Both the position numbers and the translations under genes were made by a program. A DNA stretch of 64,000 bases. Origin: Proteobacteria bacterium CG1_02_64_396. GTDB lineage: Bacteria > Pseudomonadota > MNWR01 > CG1-02-64-396. Positions 43,486 through 52,139 of the stretch are shown in pieces (within the stretch, counting starts at the first letter, position 1; the number at the start of each line of letters is the position of its first letter). The stretch is taken from positions 1 to 64,000 of the forward strand of contig MNWR01000029.1 in the NCBI GenBank assembly GCA_001872725.1. The letters run 5' to 3'. The notes under the pieces were generated by a model, which did no database searches, had not been told where the DNA came from, and saw nothing but the letters and a program-made list of their open reading frames with translations.

Positions 43486-43551
43486 TTCCCGTTCGGGAAA
43501 CATAGGTGCGGCGCACCATGGGGGCAAGCAATATTTTCCCTAACGGGAAAA
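43486..43551. promoter_or_regulatory. Paired palindromic operators upstream of hipBA
   Basis: TTCCCGTTCGGGAA at 43486-43499 and TTTTCCCTAACGGGAAAA at 43534-43551 are two copies of TTCCC-N4-GGGAA. Their centres are about 50 bp apart, near five helical turns, which suits cooperative binding of HipB dimers. Autorepression by HipB-HipA is established for the family; these sites are inferred from symmetry and place. Confidence 0.6.
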
Positions 43552-43704
43552 CAAGAGGGTTCTCAATCCAGAGCAACCTGCGGGCAAGCCCTGTGTACCG
43601 GCAGCCCTCGATCATCCTCCCATAACCCCCCCGGTCACGATCCAGCCACACCCATCGGTTTCCATTCCTCTGAATCCAAAAGTTTTCATAGGGAGGAGAC
43701 CGTT

Positions 43705-44514
43705 ATTTCAGCCCAGCCCAAGCAGCGGTTCCGCACCATCTGGCTCTCCGACGTTCACCTCGGCTTTCGGGGGTGTCGGGCCGATTTTCTGCATGACTTC
43801 CTCAAAAAAACCCACGCCGAGACGATCTACCTGGTCGGCGACATCGTCGATCTGTGGGAGATGAAACGGCGGCTTTATTGGCCTCAGCCCCACAACAATG
43901 TCATCCGCACCCTGCTCGGCAAGGCCAAGCGGGGGACCAAGATCGTCTACATCCCCGGCAACCACGACGAGTTGCTACGCGACCATGCGGGGCTCGTCTT
44001 CGGCAACGTCGAGCTGCGCGAGCAAGCGATCCACACCACCGCCGACGGGCGCAGGTTCTTGATTTTGCACGGCGACGAGTTCGACTCGGTGGTCAAGTGC
44101 AGCCCCTGGCTGGCCAAGCTGGGCAACCGCGCCTACGACTGGCTGCTCTACCTCAACCGCTGGTTCAACGTCGCCCGGCGCAAGATGGGTTTTTCGTACT
44201 GGTCGCTGTCGGCCTACATCAAGGGGCGGGTGAAAAACGCGGTGCAGTACGTCAGCAGTTTCGAGGGGGCGGTGGCGCGGGCGGCGACGCAGCAGGGGGT
44301 CGATGGGGTCATTTGCGGCCACATCCACCGGGCCGAAATCCGCAAGATCGAAGGGATTCTCTACTGCAATCTGGGCGATTGGGTCGAGAGCTGCACCGCG
44401 TTGGTGGAACGGCCCGACGGGTATCTGGAGTTGATCCACTGGTCGGACGAAACCATGGCGCTCAAGGGGGAGGAGGGGCCTGCGGTGGCGGTTGAGGTGG
44501 AGGTTGCGGCTTGA
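43705..44514 (+). CDS. UDP-2,3-diacylglucosamine diphosphatase-like hydrolase (LpxH family)
   Basis: 269 residues. Metallophosphoesterase motifs are complete: WLSDVHLGFRG, YLVGDIVDLWEM, IPGNHDELL, LILHGDEFD and GVICGHIHRAEI, with the final GDWVESCTALVE of LpxH-like enzymes of lipid A synthesis. The conserved N-terminus extends to about 43720, yet there is no in-frame ATG, GTG or TTG before the first motif. A strong GGGAGGAG at 43691-43698 points to ATT at 43705 as the start. A start at the later ATG (43861) would remove the first two metal motifs. Confidence 0.82.
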   Translation: MSAQPKQRFRTIWLSDVHLGFRGCRADFLHDFLKKTHAETIYLVGDIVDLWEMKRRLYWPQPHNNVIRTLLGKAKRGTKIVYIPGNHDELLRDHAGLVFGNVELREQAIHTTADGRRFLILHGDEFDSVVKCSPWLAKLGNRAYDWLLYLNRWFNVARRKMGFSYWSLSAYIKGRVKNAVQYVSSFEGAVARAATQQGVDGVICGHIHRAEIRKIEGILYCNLGDWVESCTALVERPDGYLELIHWSDETMALKGEEGPAVAVEVEVAA

Positions 44515-44681
44515 GGGGCGGAGTCCTCGGGTCGATCCATGCGTTTCCCATCGGGGCATGGGGAGGGGTTGGAGCGGTGCGACCTAGCGCGGGTCGGAGG
44601 CGGCCCCGTCGCCGAAGGATGACGCGGGGTTCCTGGCCGCGAACGTCCATACCTAGATGCAACCCTTGGCCCACCGGTTCG

Positions 44682-45066
44682 CGGACGGGGTCCGCTCCTA
44701 CGGACAAACCAAGGCTCCACCCGCATCCGGTAGGAGCGCCGCCCTCGGCGCGATCCGTTGGGCGCCAAGCGATCCGCTTGAGGCAACGTCGGTTCGCGGA
44801 CTTAGGTCCGCTCCTACGGTCAGGGGCCAAGGCTCCACCCGCATCCGGTAGGAGCGCCGCCCTCGGCGCGATCCGTTGGGCGCCAAGCGATCCGCGTGAG
44901 GCAACGTCGGTTCGCGGACTTAGGTCCGCTCCTACGGTCAGGGGCCAAGGCTCCACCCGCATCTGGTAGGAGCGCCGCCCTCGGCGCGATCCGTTGGGCG
45001 CCAAGCGATCCGCTTGAGGCAATGTCGGTTCGCGGGCTTAGGTCCGCTCCTACGGTCAGGCCAAGG
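44682..45066. repeat. Tandem 118-bp repeats containing REP-like units
   Basis: Three units begin GTAGGAGCGCCGCCCTCGGC at 44730, 44848 and 44966, an exact 118-bp period with few changes; a partial unit precedes at 44682. Each unit holds a GCGCCGCCCTCGGCGCG hairpin and a mirrored CGGACTTAGGTCCGCTCCTAC half. No gene is seen in 44515-45142; small open frames in it only repeat the unit. Confidence 0.9.
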
Positions 45067-45142
45067 CTCTACATCGTACCTCGGCAACATACAAGGGTGA
45101 GCGGGAATGCAGCCGTTCCCACGTTCCACCCCGATCCAAGCC

Positions 45143-46336
45143 CTACGCCTGCTCCTGCGCCAGCTCCACCACCCCCTCCCGGCGGCGCACGGCGCAGACC
45201 TCGCCGTAGAGCTGCGCCATGCGGCTGGCCATCGCCTCGGCGCTCCACTCCTGGGCGAACCGCTTGCCCTCCTCCCCCATGACCTTGCGCAAGGCCGGCT
45301 CGCGCAGCAGCCGCTCCACCGCTTCGGCAAAGCCGTGGGGTTGATCGGGGGCAGCCAGGGCGCCGCGGCCTGGCAACACGATGTCGCAGGTTCCCATCAC
45401 CGCCGTCGAGACCACCGGTACCCCTTGAGCCATCGCCTCCAGCAGCACCAGCCCCTGGGTTTCGGTGCGCGAGGCGAAGACGAACAGGTCGCCCGAGCAG
45501 TAACAATCCAGCAGTTCCAGACGATCACGCAGGTATCCCTCGAAGTGGACGTTGTCTTCCAGACCCAGCGCCCGAACCTGGGTTTTCAACGCCGCCAGCG
45601 CCGGTCCCTCTCCGGCCAAAATCAACAACACCTCGGGGATGGCGCGGCGCACCTCGGCCAGCATCTCCAGCAAGAAACCGATGTTCTTCTCGAAGGCCAT
45701 CCGCCCGATGTGGACCAGCACCGGGCGATCCAGGGCGATCCCCCGGCTTTGCCGAAAGCGGGCGCCATCCCCACCCTGCAATTTGTTCAGGTCGATCCCG
45801 GTGGGCAGCAGGGTCATGGGGGTGGTGACCCCGTATTGGGTGAGCCGCTTGCGCATGGCTTGGGAGGGAACGACCACGTTGTCCAGGGCATTGCATTGCC
45901 GCCGCGACACCACCCGCGCCAGACGGCGCAGCCAGTTTCTGGGCAAAAATTTCAGGTAGTGAAAGAGGTATTCCTCGAAGAAGGTGTGGTAGGTGGCCAC
46001 GGTGGGGATTCCGAGATGATGAGCCAGTCGCAGCCCCATACGGTGCGCCGCAAACGGGGTGTGGATGTGGATCAGGTCGAAGCGGGCATCCCCCAACCGC
46101 GCCGCTACCTGTTTGGCCGAGTGACGCTTGAAGAGGCGATCCTCGGGGTCGAGCCAGACCACCCGGGCGGGGAGGCGGACGATGCCGGTTTCGTCGCCGC
46201 TGGGGGCGCCGTAATCGGGGGCGAGCAGGGTGACGTGGTGTCCCTGGCGGCGCAGCTCGGTGGCAAAGGTGAGGATCGAGGTCGAGACCCCGTTGATCCG
46301 GGGGTGGAAGACGTCGGTGATCATCAGGATGTTCAT
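45143..46336 (-). CDS. GT4-family glycosyltransferase
   Basis: 397 residues with a GT-B fold. N-terminal NILMITDVFHPRINGVSTSI, then LIHIHTPFAAHRMGLRLAHH and TYHTFFEEYLFHYL; C-terminal VHIGRMAFEKNIGFLLEMLA, then LAGEGPALAAL and the donor-binding ASRTETQGLVLLEAMAQGVP (E-x7-E). It resembles glycosyltransferases acting on lipid acceptors (diacylglycerol or phosphoinositide type). No signal peptide. It faces the methyltransferase and Fic genes on the same strand, about 100 bases downstream of the frameshifted methyltransferase. Confidence 0.88.
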   Translation of the reverse strand: MNILMITDVFHPRINGVSTSILTFATELRRQGHHVTLLAPDYGAPSGDETGIVRLPARVVWLDPEDRLFKRHSAKQVAARLGDARFDLIHIHTPFAAHRMGLRLAHHLGIPTVATYHTFFEEYLFHYLKFLPRNWLRRLARVVSRRQCNALDNVVVPSQAMRKRLTQYGVTTPMTLLPTGIDLNKLQGGDGARFRQSRGIALDRPVLVHIGRMAFEKNIGFLLEMLAEVRRAIPEVLLILAGEGPALAALKTQVRALGLEDNVHFEGYLRDRLELLDCYCSGDLFVFASRTETQGLVLLEAMAQGVPVVSTAVMGTCDIVLPGRGALAAPDQPHGFAEAVERLLREPALRKVMGEEGKRFAQEWSAEAMASRMAQLYGEVCAVRRREGVVELAQEQA

Positions 46337-46437
46337 GGCTCCGCTCCCTGGCGGTGGTGGGCAGGGAAATGCGGGCGCCATCCTGACGGGGAAACAACAC
46401 CAGGGGATGACCGCAGTGACGCAGCTGGATGACCAAA

Positions 46438-47237
46438 TTAAGAGGGTAGCGCCTCGGGTCGGGTATCGAACACCACGTAGGGGTTGTAGGGGTCGCTGTC
46501 CTCCTCGCGGTGCAGATCGAGAAAATCGAGCCCCTCCCAGAGGTCGAAAAAAGCGGGGGTGTGGTAGAGGACGACGATGCGCCGGGGCTGGGCGGCAAAC
46601 GAGGCGGCCACCCGGTCGACCACCTTCTTCATGGCGATCGCGTTGAAGGGGTTGAAGAGATAGATCAGCAACGGGCCGTCGGGGAGGGGGGTGCGGGTCG
46701 CGTCGGCGCAGAGCAGCTCGACCGGGGTCTGCCGGGGGTAGTCGGGGGGGAGAGCGCCGCCAGGTTGTGTTGGGCAATCTCGACCAGCGAGGGGGCAATC
46801 TCGACCCCGACGATCCGCTTGAAACCGAGCGGCAGCGCCAGGATCAGCATCCGTCCCTTACCCGCGCCCAGGTCGAGGAAGGTGGTGGCGCCAAAATCGA
46901 GATCGAGGCCGTCGAGCAAAGGGGCCAGGTTGCTCAGGGGGGTCGCCTCGTAGCCGAAGCTGTGGATCCACCCCGCCCCGACCGTGTCGAGTTCGGTGGT
47001 TTCAATGATTCCCTCGGTCGTCACCCCGAGCCGCTCGTCGAAATCGAGCCGGGGGGGTGGGGGGGTGGGGATGGTCGTTTCGATCTGGGTCAGCCGCAGC
47101 CAAACCAGCCGGGTCAGATAGCGCAGGGTCGGCCAGGCGCCGTAGAGCAAGACCAAGCGGCGCAACTCGCGCAGGCGGCGGCGCCAGCGGGGGGTGGTGG
47201 GGATCTCAGGGGGCATTTGCGCCGAACGCTGCGACAT
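46438..47237 (-). pseudogene. SAM-dependent methyltransferase, frameshifted at a C7 run
   Basis: The N-terminal part starts at 47237 with a strong GGAGGAGG site and holds the SAM motif TTFLDLGAGKGRMLILAL, then GVEIAPSLVEIAQHNLAALS. Near 46742-46748 the frame is lost in a run of seven identical bases. The continuation (VELLCADATRTPLPDGPLLI, then YLFNPFNAIAMKKVVDRVAA) is open in another frame to 46438. One extra C or two fewer would restore a protein of about 265 residues. Homopolymer error or true mutation are both possible. The start overlaps the fic end by 32 bases. Confidence 0.8.
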
Positions 47238-48723
47238 AGGCCTCCTCCAGGGCGGCGATCTCGGCGGCGCTCAATTCTTGAAACGTCCCCCGCTTGCTGT
47301 TCGAGAGTTTGCCCCCGTTTTGATGCAGCAACTGGATGAACAGCTCCAGCCGCCGGTCGGGCATGTCGACCACCTCTTGCATAGCCCGCCGTGCATTGTC
47401 GTACCCCGCCAAAAAGCGCAGCTCTTCGGCAAGGTCCTCCTCTACTGCGTAGGCCACGGTGTCGCACAGGTACTCGGCTTGCCGGGTCAGGTCGGGGTAG
47501 CGGTAGTACCCCTCGACCTCTTGCGGGTTGTTGATCGTCAGCCGCGCCTCGTCGTCCAGGGTGGTGCGCAGCAGGGGGGCTAAGGGGGCGGAGTACGCCT
47601 CCAGGGCGGCGTCGTAGTCACCCATGCGGCGCAACATGGCGGCCGACACCGGCAGCATCACCCCGGCGGGGGCAACCCCGCCACGCCGTAGAAAATCGTG
47701 AATCAAAAAGCGGTGCAGCCGCCCGTTGCCATCCTCGAAGGGGTGGATGAAGACAAAGCCGAAGGCGACCACGGTGGCATGGACGATGGGGTGGATCCCC
47801 TGGCCGGTTTGGGCGCAACGCGCCAGCCCCCGCATCAGACTCGGGACCAACTCCGGCGGGGGGCAGACGTAGTGGAGGATTTGGCTTGAGCTGTAACCGG
47901 GCCGGGTTTGCCCCACGTAGTTCTGCCAGGAGCGAAACCCCGCTTGGGCGTAGCGGGGATCGACGATGGCCCCTTGCAGGGTTGTCAGGGTCGCCTCTTC
48001 CATCAGGGTTTCGAACGGCTCGTCGCCCGCGCTGCGCAGCAATTCGACGAAGCGCTCGGCCCGTTGCGGCGCCGGGGTTTCGTGCTCGATGCCGTAGGAG
48101 GAGCGGGTCTCCTTTAAATACAGGTAATCGTTGGCCCGTTGAAACAGGGCGGGGGGGAAATCGGCGATCAAGGATTCGATGCGGGGGCGCGGGTCGCGGG
48201 CCATCCGTTCGGCCAGGGCCGAGGTGCGCCGCACGATGGGGCAGTACTCGGGGGTACCGAGCAGGTTGTTGTCGATCTTCCAGCGGGGATCACGCCGCGT
48301 GACCCACCCGATATCCACGGGACCAACCACGTAAATCTGGGGGTCGAGCAAAGGAAGGTACCGCCCTCCGATGGTGGCGGCGACCGGCAGCGTTCGTCCC
48401 AGCAAAAACTCGTACAAAAAGCCGATTTGGCGTAGGTACTTGCTGTTGGGCTGGCGGTCGATGGCGGCGGCAACCTCGGTGGGGTCCAGCGCCTGAAAAA
48501 CCTGCTGGAGCACCGCCAAATCAATGCCGTCGTACTTGAGGGCAAAGACCAAATGGGCGATGGGATCGTCGCCCGGCTGGTATTGAGCCGGGTATTCGTC
48601 GATGTGTCGTCCGTCGGGCAGGGTTTCGCTTTTCAGGCGGGTGCCCAGGCGGGAGGTGTGGTGCAGGGGCAGGCGGGGCAGGGCGAGGTGTTCTTGCAGC
48701 CAGGCGTAGCCAAGGTTGGCCAT
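47206..48723 (-). CDS. Fic family protein
   Basis: 505 residues starting MANLGYAWLQEHLALPRLPL. The Fic core motif FIHPFEDGNGRLHRFLIHDF is intact, with catalytic His. Upstream helices include HAAVVAFG-like IVHATVVAFGFV; the substrate flap region precedes it. The C-terminus (KLSNSKRGTFQELSAAEIAA) is a winged-helix-like end. Fic enzymes transfer AMP or related groups to proteins. No certain inhibitory (S/T)xxxE(G/N) helix was found. Direct repeats before the start suggest self-regulation. The methyltransferase start overlaps its end. Confidence 0.88.
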   Translation of the reverse strand: MANLGYAWLQEHLALPRLPLHHTSRLGTRLKSETLPDGRHIDEYPAQYQPGDDPIAHLVFALKYDGIDLAVLQQVFQALDPTEVAAAIDRQPNSKYLRQIGFLYEFLLGRTLPVAATIGGRYLPLLDPQIYVVGPVDIGWVTRRDPRWKIDNNLLGTPEYCPIVRRTSALAERMARDPRPRIESLIADFPPALFQRANDYLYLKETRSSYGIEHETPAPQRAERFVELLRSAGDEPFETLMEEATLTTLQGAIVDPRYAQAGFRSWQNYVGQTRPGYSSSQILHYVCPPPELVPSLMRGLARCAQTGQGIHPIVHATVVAFGFVFIHPFEDGNGRLHRFLIHDFLRRGGVAPAGVMLPVSAAMLRRMGDYDAALEAYSAPLAPLLRTTLDDEARLTINNPQEVEGYYRYPDLTRQAEYLCDTVAYAVEEDLAEELRFLAGYDNARRAMQEVVDMPDRRLELFIQLLHQNGGKLSNSKRGTFQELSAAEIAALEEAYVAAFGANAP

Positions 48724-48768
48724 GGGTAATCCCCTTAGCGCAATCAATCGTTCCAAGGGGCGGCAAGG

Positions 48769-48832
48769 TGCAATAAAACGTTCTGCCGTGCAACAAAACG
48801 TTTCAAAAAACAGATTCATGCAACAAAACGTT
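48769..48832. promoter_or_regulatory. Three TGCAAYAAAACGTT direct repeats upstream of fic
   Basis: Copies at 48769-48782, 48789-48802 and 48819-48832, spaced 20 and 30 bases apart, so they lie on one helical face. The last is part of a perfect palindrome (GCAAC-N5-GTTGC). They sit 46-110 bases upstream of the fic start and look like operators for one regulator, possibly the Fic protein itself through its C-terminal winged helix. Confidence 0.65.
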
Positions 48833-48930
48833 GCGACGGAGGTTGGGTGGGCTGTGGGAGCGGACTCCTGTCCGCGAAGCCTTTTGCTGTGAAAGCCAGC
48901 GGGGCGGCGGGGGTGGTGGAACTGCGGTTT

Positions 48931-48959
48931 GGTGGACGTGCTGCGCTTATCCACCCTAC
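48931..48959. repeat. Dispersed repeat (GGTGGATAAGCGCAGCGC), inverted copy
   Basis: GGTGGACGTGCTGCGCTTAT followed by CCACCCTAC is the reverse complement of the repeats at 15387 and 15588 with a few changes. It lies in the 302-base gap between fic and htpG. A further hairpin (GGACAAGTCCGACAGGTCAG with its mirror) at about 48978-49018 could end the htpG transcript. Confidence 0.65.
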
Positions 48960-49025
48960 TCGGTGGGGTGTTGTTGATCGGACAAGTCCGACAGGTCAGA
49001 CCCGTCGGACTTGTCCGATTTTAAC

Positions 49026-50903
49026 TCAGCCCGCCAGCATCCGATTCAGCCGCGCCACAAACGCCCCCGGATCGGCCAGTTTGCCCCCCTCGGCGAGCAG
49101 CGCCTGATCGAGCAGCAGCCAAGCCAGATCGGCGGCGGTCTCCCCCTCGCTGGATTTGAGCCGCTCCACCACCGGGTGGTGGGGATTGATCTCAAGAATC
49201 GGGGCGGTGGTCGGGATGTTCTGCCCCATCTCCTTCATGATCCGCTCCAGCTGTCCGCTCATCCCCCCCTCGGGGGCGACCAAACAGGCGGGGGAGTCGG
49301 TCAGGCGGTGGGTGATGCGCACCTTCTCCACCTTTTCGCCCAGAATCTCGCCAATCCTGGCGGTCAGGTCGGCCGCTTGCTCCTCCTCCTGCTTGTGCTG
49401 CTCCTTCTCCTCTTCGGTTTCGAGATCGCCCAGGTCGAGATTGCCTTTGGCAACCGAAACCAGCGGCTTGTCGTCGAATTCGGTCAGGTGCTCGACCAGC
49501 CACTCGTCGATGCGGTCGGTCAGCAGCAGCACCTCGATCCCCTTCTTGCGGAAGATCTCCAGGTGGGGCGACTTGGCGGCTGCGGCCGGGTTTTCGGCGG
49601 TGATGTAATAAATCGCCTTCTGCCCCTCTTTCATGCGTTCGACGTAGTCGGCCAGGGCGACGGTTTGCTCCTCGGTGTGGGCGGTGGAGTTAAAACGCAG
49701 CAGCTTGGCGATGCGCTCTTGGTTGGTGCGGTCCTCGATCACCCCCTCTTTGAGCACCACCCCGAAGGTCTTCCAGAAGGTCGCAAAATCCTCCGGCTTG
49801 TCTTTGGCCAGATCCTTGAGCAGGTCGAGCACCTTCTTGACCGCCCCCTTCTTGATCGCATCGAGCAGGGGGTTTTGTTGCAAAATCTCACGCGAGACGT
49901 TGAGCGGCAGGTCGCTCGAATCGATCACCCCGCGCACGAAACGTAGGTAGCGGGGCATCAGTTCTTCGGTCGCCTCCATGATGAAGACCCGCTTCACAAA
50001 CAGCTTCACCCCGTGTTTTTGCTCCCGATCCCACAGATCGAAGGGGGCGCGCTTGGGCAGGTAGAGCAGCACCGTGTATTCCTGGCGCCCCTCCAGGGTG
50101 GCGTGGATGTGAGCCAGGGGGGGCTCGAAGTCGTGGGCGACGTGCTCGTAAAACGAGTCGTACTCCTCGGGGGTGATCCCCTCTTTGGGCTGGGTCCACA
50201 ACGCCGAGGCGGCGTTGACCTTCTCCAGTTCGCCGGCGTTGTCGCCATGGGCGATCGGCATTTGAATCGGGAAGGTGATGTGGTCGGAGTATTTGCGGAT
50301 GGTCGATTTGATCGTCCAGTCCTCAAGGAAGGAATCGAACTCCTCCCCCTGACGCAGATGCAGCACCACCTCGGTCCCCCGCTGGGGTCGCTCGACGGTT
50401 TCGAGGGTGAACTGACCGTCTCCTGCCGAGACCCAGCGTACCCCGTGCTCGGGGGTGAGTCCGGCGCGGCGGGTGGTCAGGGTGACCTTGTCGGCGACGA
50501 TGAAGGCGGAATAAAAGCCGACCCCGAACTGGCCGATCAGATGGGCATCCTTGGCCTGGTCGCCGGTCAGGGCGCTCATGAACTGTTTGGTCCCCGACTT
50601 GGCGATGGTACCGACGTTGTCGATCACCTCTTGGCGGCTCATGCCGATACCGTTGTCGCGGATGGTGACGGTGCGGGCATCCTTGTCGGCGGTGACGGTG
50701 ATCGCCAGGTTCGGGTCGGCCTCGAACAGGGCGTCGTCCGAAAGCCCCTCGAAACGCAGTTTGTCGCAGGCGTCCGAGGCGTTCGAAACCAGCTCGCGCA
50801 GGAAGATTTCGCGGTTGGAGTACAGCGAGTGGATCATCAGGTCGAGCAGTTGCTTGACCTCGGCTTGGAACGAGAGGGTTTCGCTGTGGGCGTCGATGCT
50901 CAT
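49026..50903 (-). CDS. htpG: Molecular chaperone HtpG (Hsp90)
   Basis: 625 residues from [24 protein letters not shown] ATPase motifs: [57 protein letters not shown]. Middle-domain blocks: [20 protein letters not shown], then [21 protein letters not shown]-terminal dimerisation region is present ([20 protein letters not shown]). Length is as in other bacterial HtpG. A divergent gene starts about 150 bases away. Confidence 0.97.
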   Translation of the reverse strand: MSIDAHSETLSFQAEVKQLLDLMIHSLYSNREIFLRELVSNASDACDKLRFEGLSDDALFEADPNLAITVTADKDARTVTIRDNGIGMSRQEVIDNVGTIAKSGTKQFMSALTGDQAKDAHLIGQFGVGFYSAFIVADKVTLTTRRAGLTPEHGVRWVSAGDGQFTLETVERPQRGTEVVLHLRQGEEFDSFLEDWTIKSTIRKYSDHITFPIQMPIAHGDNAGELEKVNAASALWTQPKEGITPEEYDSFYEHVAHDFEPPLAHIHATLEGRQEYTVLLYLPKRAPFDLWDREQKHGVKLFVKRVFIMEATEELMPRYLRFVRGVIDSSDLPLNVSREILQQNPLLDAIKKGAVKKVLDLLKDLAKDKPEDFATFWKTFGVVLKEGVIEDRTNQERIAKLLRFNSTAHTEEQTVALADYVERMKEGQKAIYYITAENPAAAAKSPHLEIFRKKGIEVLLLTDRIDEWLVEHLTEFDDKPLVSVAKGNLDLGDLETEEEKEQHKQEEEQAADLTARIGEILGEKVEKVRITHRLTDSPACLVAPEGGMSGQLERIMKEMGQNIPTTAPILEINPHHPVVERLKSSEGETAADLAWLLLDQALLAEGGKLADPGAFVARLNRMLAG

Positions 50904-51051
50904 GGGCTTTTTTGCTCCTGGTTGGGGTGAAAAGGGAATTTCAATCGATAAGGCGATGGTCGGAATCGACAAGGGGCGTCGTGGCCCGGACGCGGCCGAG
51001 CGCGTCCCTCTGTGCGGTGTTTGTTCTGGGGCGCCATTGTGGGAGGTCAAG

Positions 51052-51561
51052 ATGGGGGATCAACCCCGAATCCGCATCGTGTCGACCGACGAGATCGAAA
51101 CCTTGAGCCAAAAAGCGGCAGCGTCCGCCAGGAGGCGGGCCAACTTGAATCTCCATCCGACGCTCGAAGATCCGGTGCAGCGTTTCTTCAACGCCCTGCA
51201 ACCGGGCAGCTACGTGCGCCCCCACCGTCATCTCAACCCCGAGAAGTGGGAATTCTTCCTCTGCCTGAGCGGGCGGATGGTGGTGCTGTGTTTCGACGAA
51301 GCAGGGGTGGTGACCGAGCGGATCGAACTCGACGCGGAGGGGGGCAACCGGGGGGTCGAGGTCCCCATCGGGGCCTGGCACACCGTGGCGGCGCTGGAAC
51401 CGAACACTGTGGTTTTCGAGCTCAAGCAGGGGCCCTACGCGGCGGCCAGCGACAAGGATTTCGCCGCCTGGGCACCCAATGAGGGGGAGGTTGGGGCGGA
51501 GCGCTTCGAACGTTGGTATCACACGGCCCAGGTGGGGGAGCGGCCACCTGGCTGCGATTGA
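51052..51561 (+). CDS. WbuC family cupin-fold metalloprotein
   Basis: 169 residues from an ATG with GGGAGG just upstream. The cupin metal site is seen in [20 protein letters not shown], with later [20 protein letters not shown]. The N-terminal segment [20 protein letters not shown] matches WbuC-type proteins, which occur with O-antigen or polysaccharide genes and have no firmly known reaction. The frame is open further upstream through htpG, but homology begins here. Confidence 0.85.
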   Translation: MGDQPRIRIVSTDEIETLSQKAAASARRRANLNLHPTLEDPVQRFFNALQPGSYVRPHRHLNPEKWEFFLCLSGRMVVLCFDEAGVVTERIELDAEGGNRGVEVPIGAWHTVAALEPNTVVFELKQGPYAAASDKDFAAWAPNEGEVGAERFERWYHTAQVGERPPGCD

Positions 51562-51602
51562 GGGGACAAGTGGGTTTAGCCCCAATCCTTCCAAGTCTGT
51601 TG

Positions 51603-51627
51603 TAGGAGCGGCGCCCTCGCCGCGATT
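51603..51627. repeat. REP-like palindrome (GTAGGAGCGGCGCCC variant)
   Basis: GTAGGAGCGGCGCCCTCGCC followed by GCGAT folds into a hairpin and is a variant of the unit at 419-443 and in the 44.7-kb array. It lies between the convergent ends of the WbuC and YpsA-like genes and could stop or protect either transcript. Confidence 0.65.
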
Positions 51628-51653
51628 GGGGGGGCAAGTGGGTACCTTCAGCC

Positions 51654-52139
51654 CTACCGACCCAACAACCCCTCCAGCCATTCCCGCGCGTTCTCCCCCA
51701 CAGGGTTTTCTCCGCTCTCCCTTGGCCCCGCCACATTGAGGCTTTCGGGTCCGATCTGCGCCAGCCAAGCGCGGGCCACCGCGAGTCCCCCTTCGTCCTT
51801 TAAATCGACCACCAGGCAAGGCTTGCCCTGTTGGAGGGCCAGCGATCGGGTTAAAGCGCTGCCGCCGCGCAGCGCCCCCAAGGTTAAAATCAAGGTGGCG
51901 TCGCTGTCGCGCACGTTCCAGCCGGTACGTTGCCGGTAGCCGGGGGAGGGGGTTTCGGTCAGGGGATAACGGGGGTCGATGGGGCCGTCGACCGCCTTGC
52001 GGCCGGCGGGACACCAGCCCCCCACCTCGAATCCGAGGGCCAGCGCCACGTCGAGGGCGGCCCGATCAACCCCGGCCTGACCCCCCGAAACGATGCGGCG
52101 GGGTAGAAATCCCCGCCGTGCCGGACCGTTCAGAGCCAA
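51654..52139 (-). CDS. Putative molybdenum carrier / YpsA-like protein
   Basis: 161 residues. The Rossmann-like nucleotide-binding start RRIVSGGQAGVDRAALDVAL is followed by GGWCPAGRKAVDGPIDPRYP, YRQRTGWNVRDSDATLILTL and GKPCLVVDL, the pattern of the family annotated as putative molybdenum carrier (SLOG/YpsA-like). It probably binds a nucleotide-linked ligand. The start overlaps the end of glgP by ten bases, so it is likely read from the same transcript. Confidence 0.8.
   Translation of the reverse strand: MALNGPARRGFLPRRIVSGGQAGVDRAALDVALALGFEVGGWCPAGRKAVDGPIDPRYPLTETPSPGYRQRTGWNVRDSDATLILTLGALRGGSALTRSLALQQGKPCLVVDLKDEGGLAVARAWLAQIGPESLNVAGPRESGENPVGENAREWLEGLLGR

Noticed and set aside
38520-43560. 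Integrated island with tRNA-Lys as attachment site
   Set aside because: No integrase and no duplicate of the tRNA 3' end were seen at the far side of the toxin-antitoxin region.
43861-44514. LpxH-like gene starting at the first ATG
   Set aside because: That start would remove the SDVH and GDIVD metal-binding motifs, which are plainly encoded upstream in the same frame.
44682-45066. CRISPR array
   Set aside because: The units are adjacent 118-bp direct repeats without unique spacers, and no cas gene is present.
48978-49018. Promoter or operator for htpG in the GGACAAGTCC palindrome
   Set aside because: htpG is on the minus strand and starts at 50903, so this palindrome is at its 3' end; it is more likely a terminator or a repeat.
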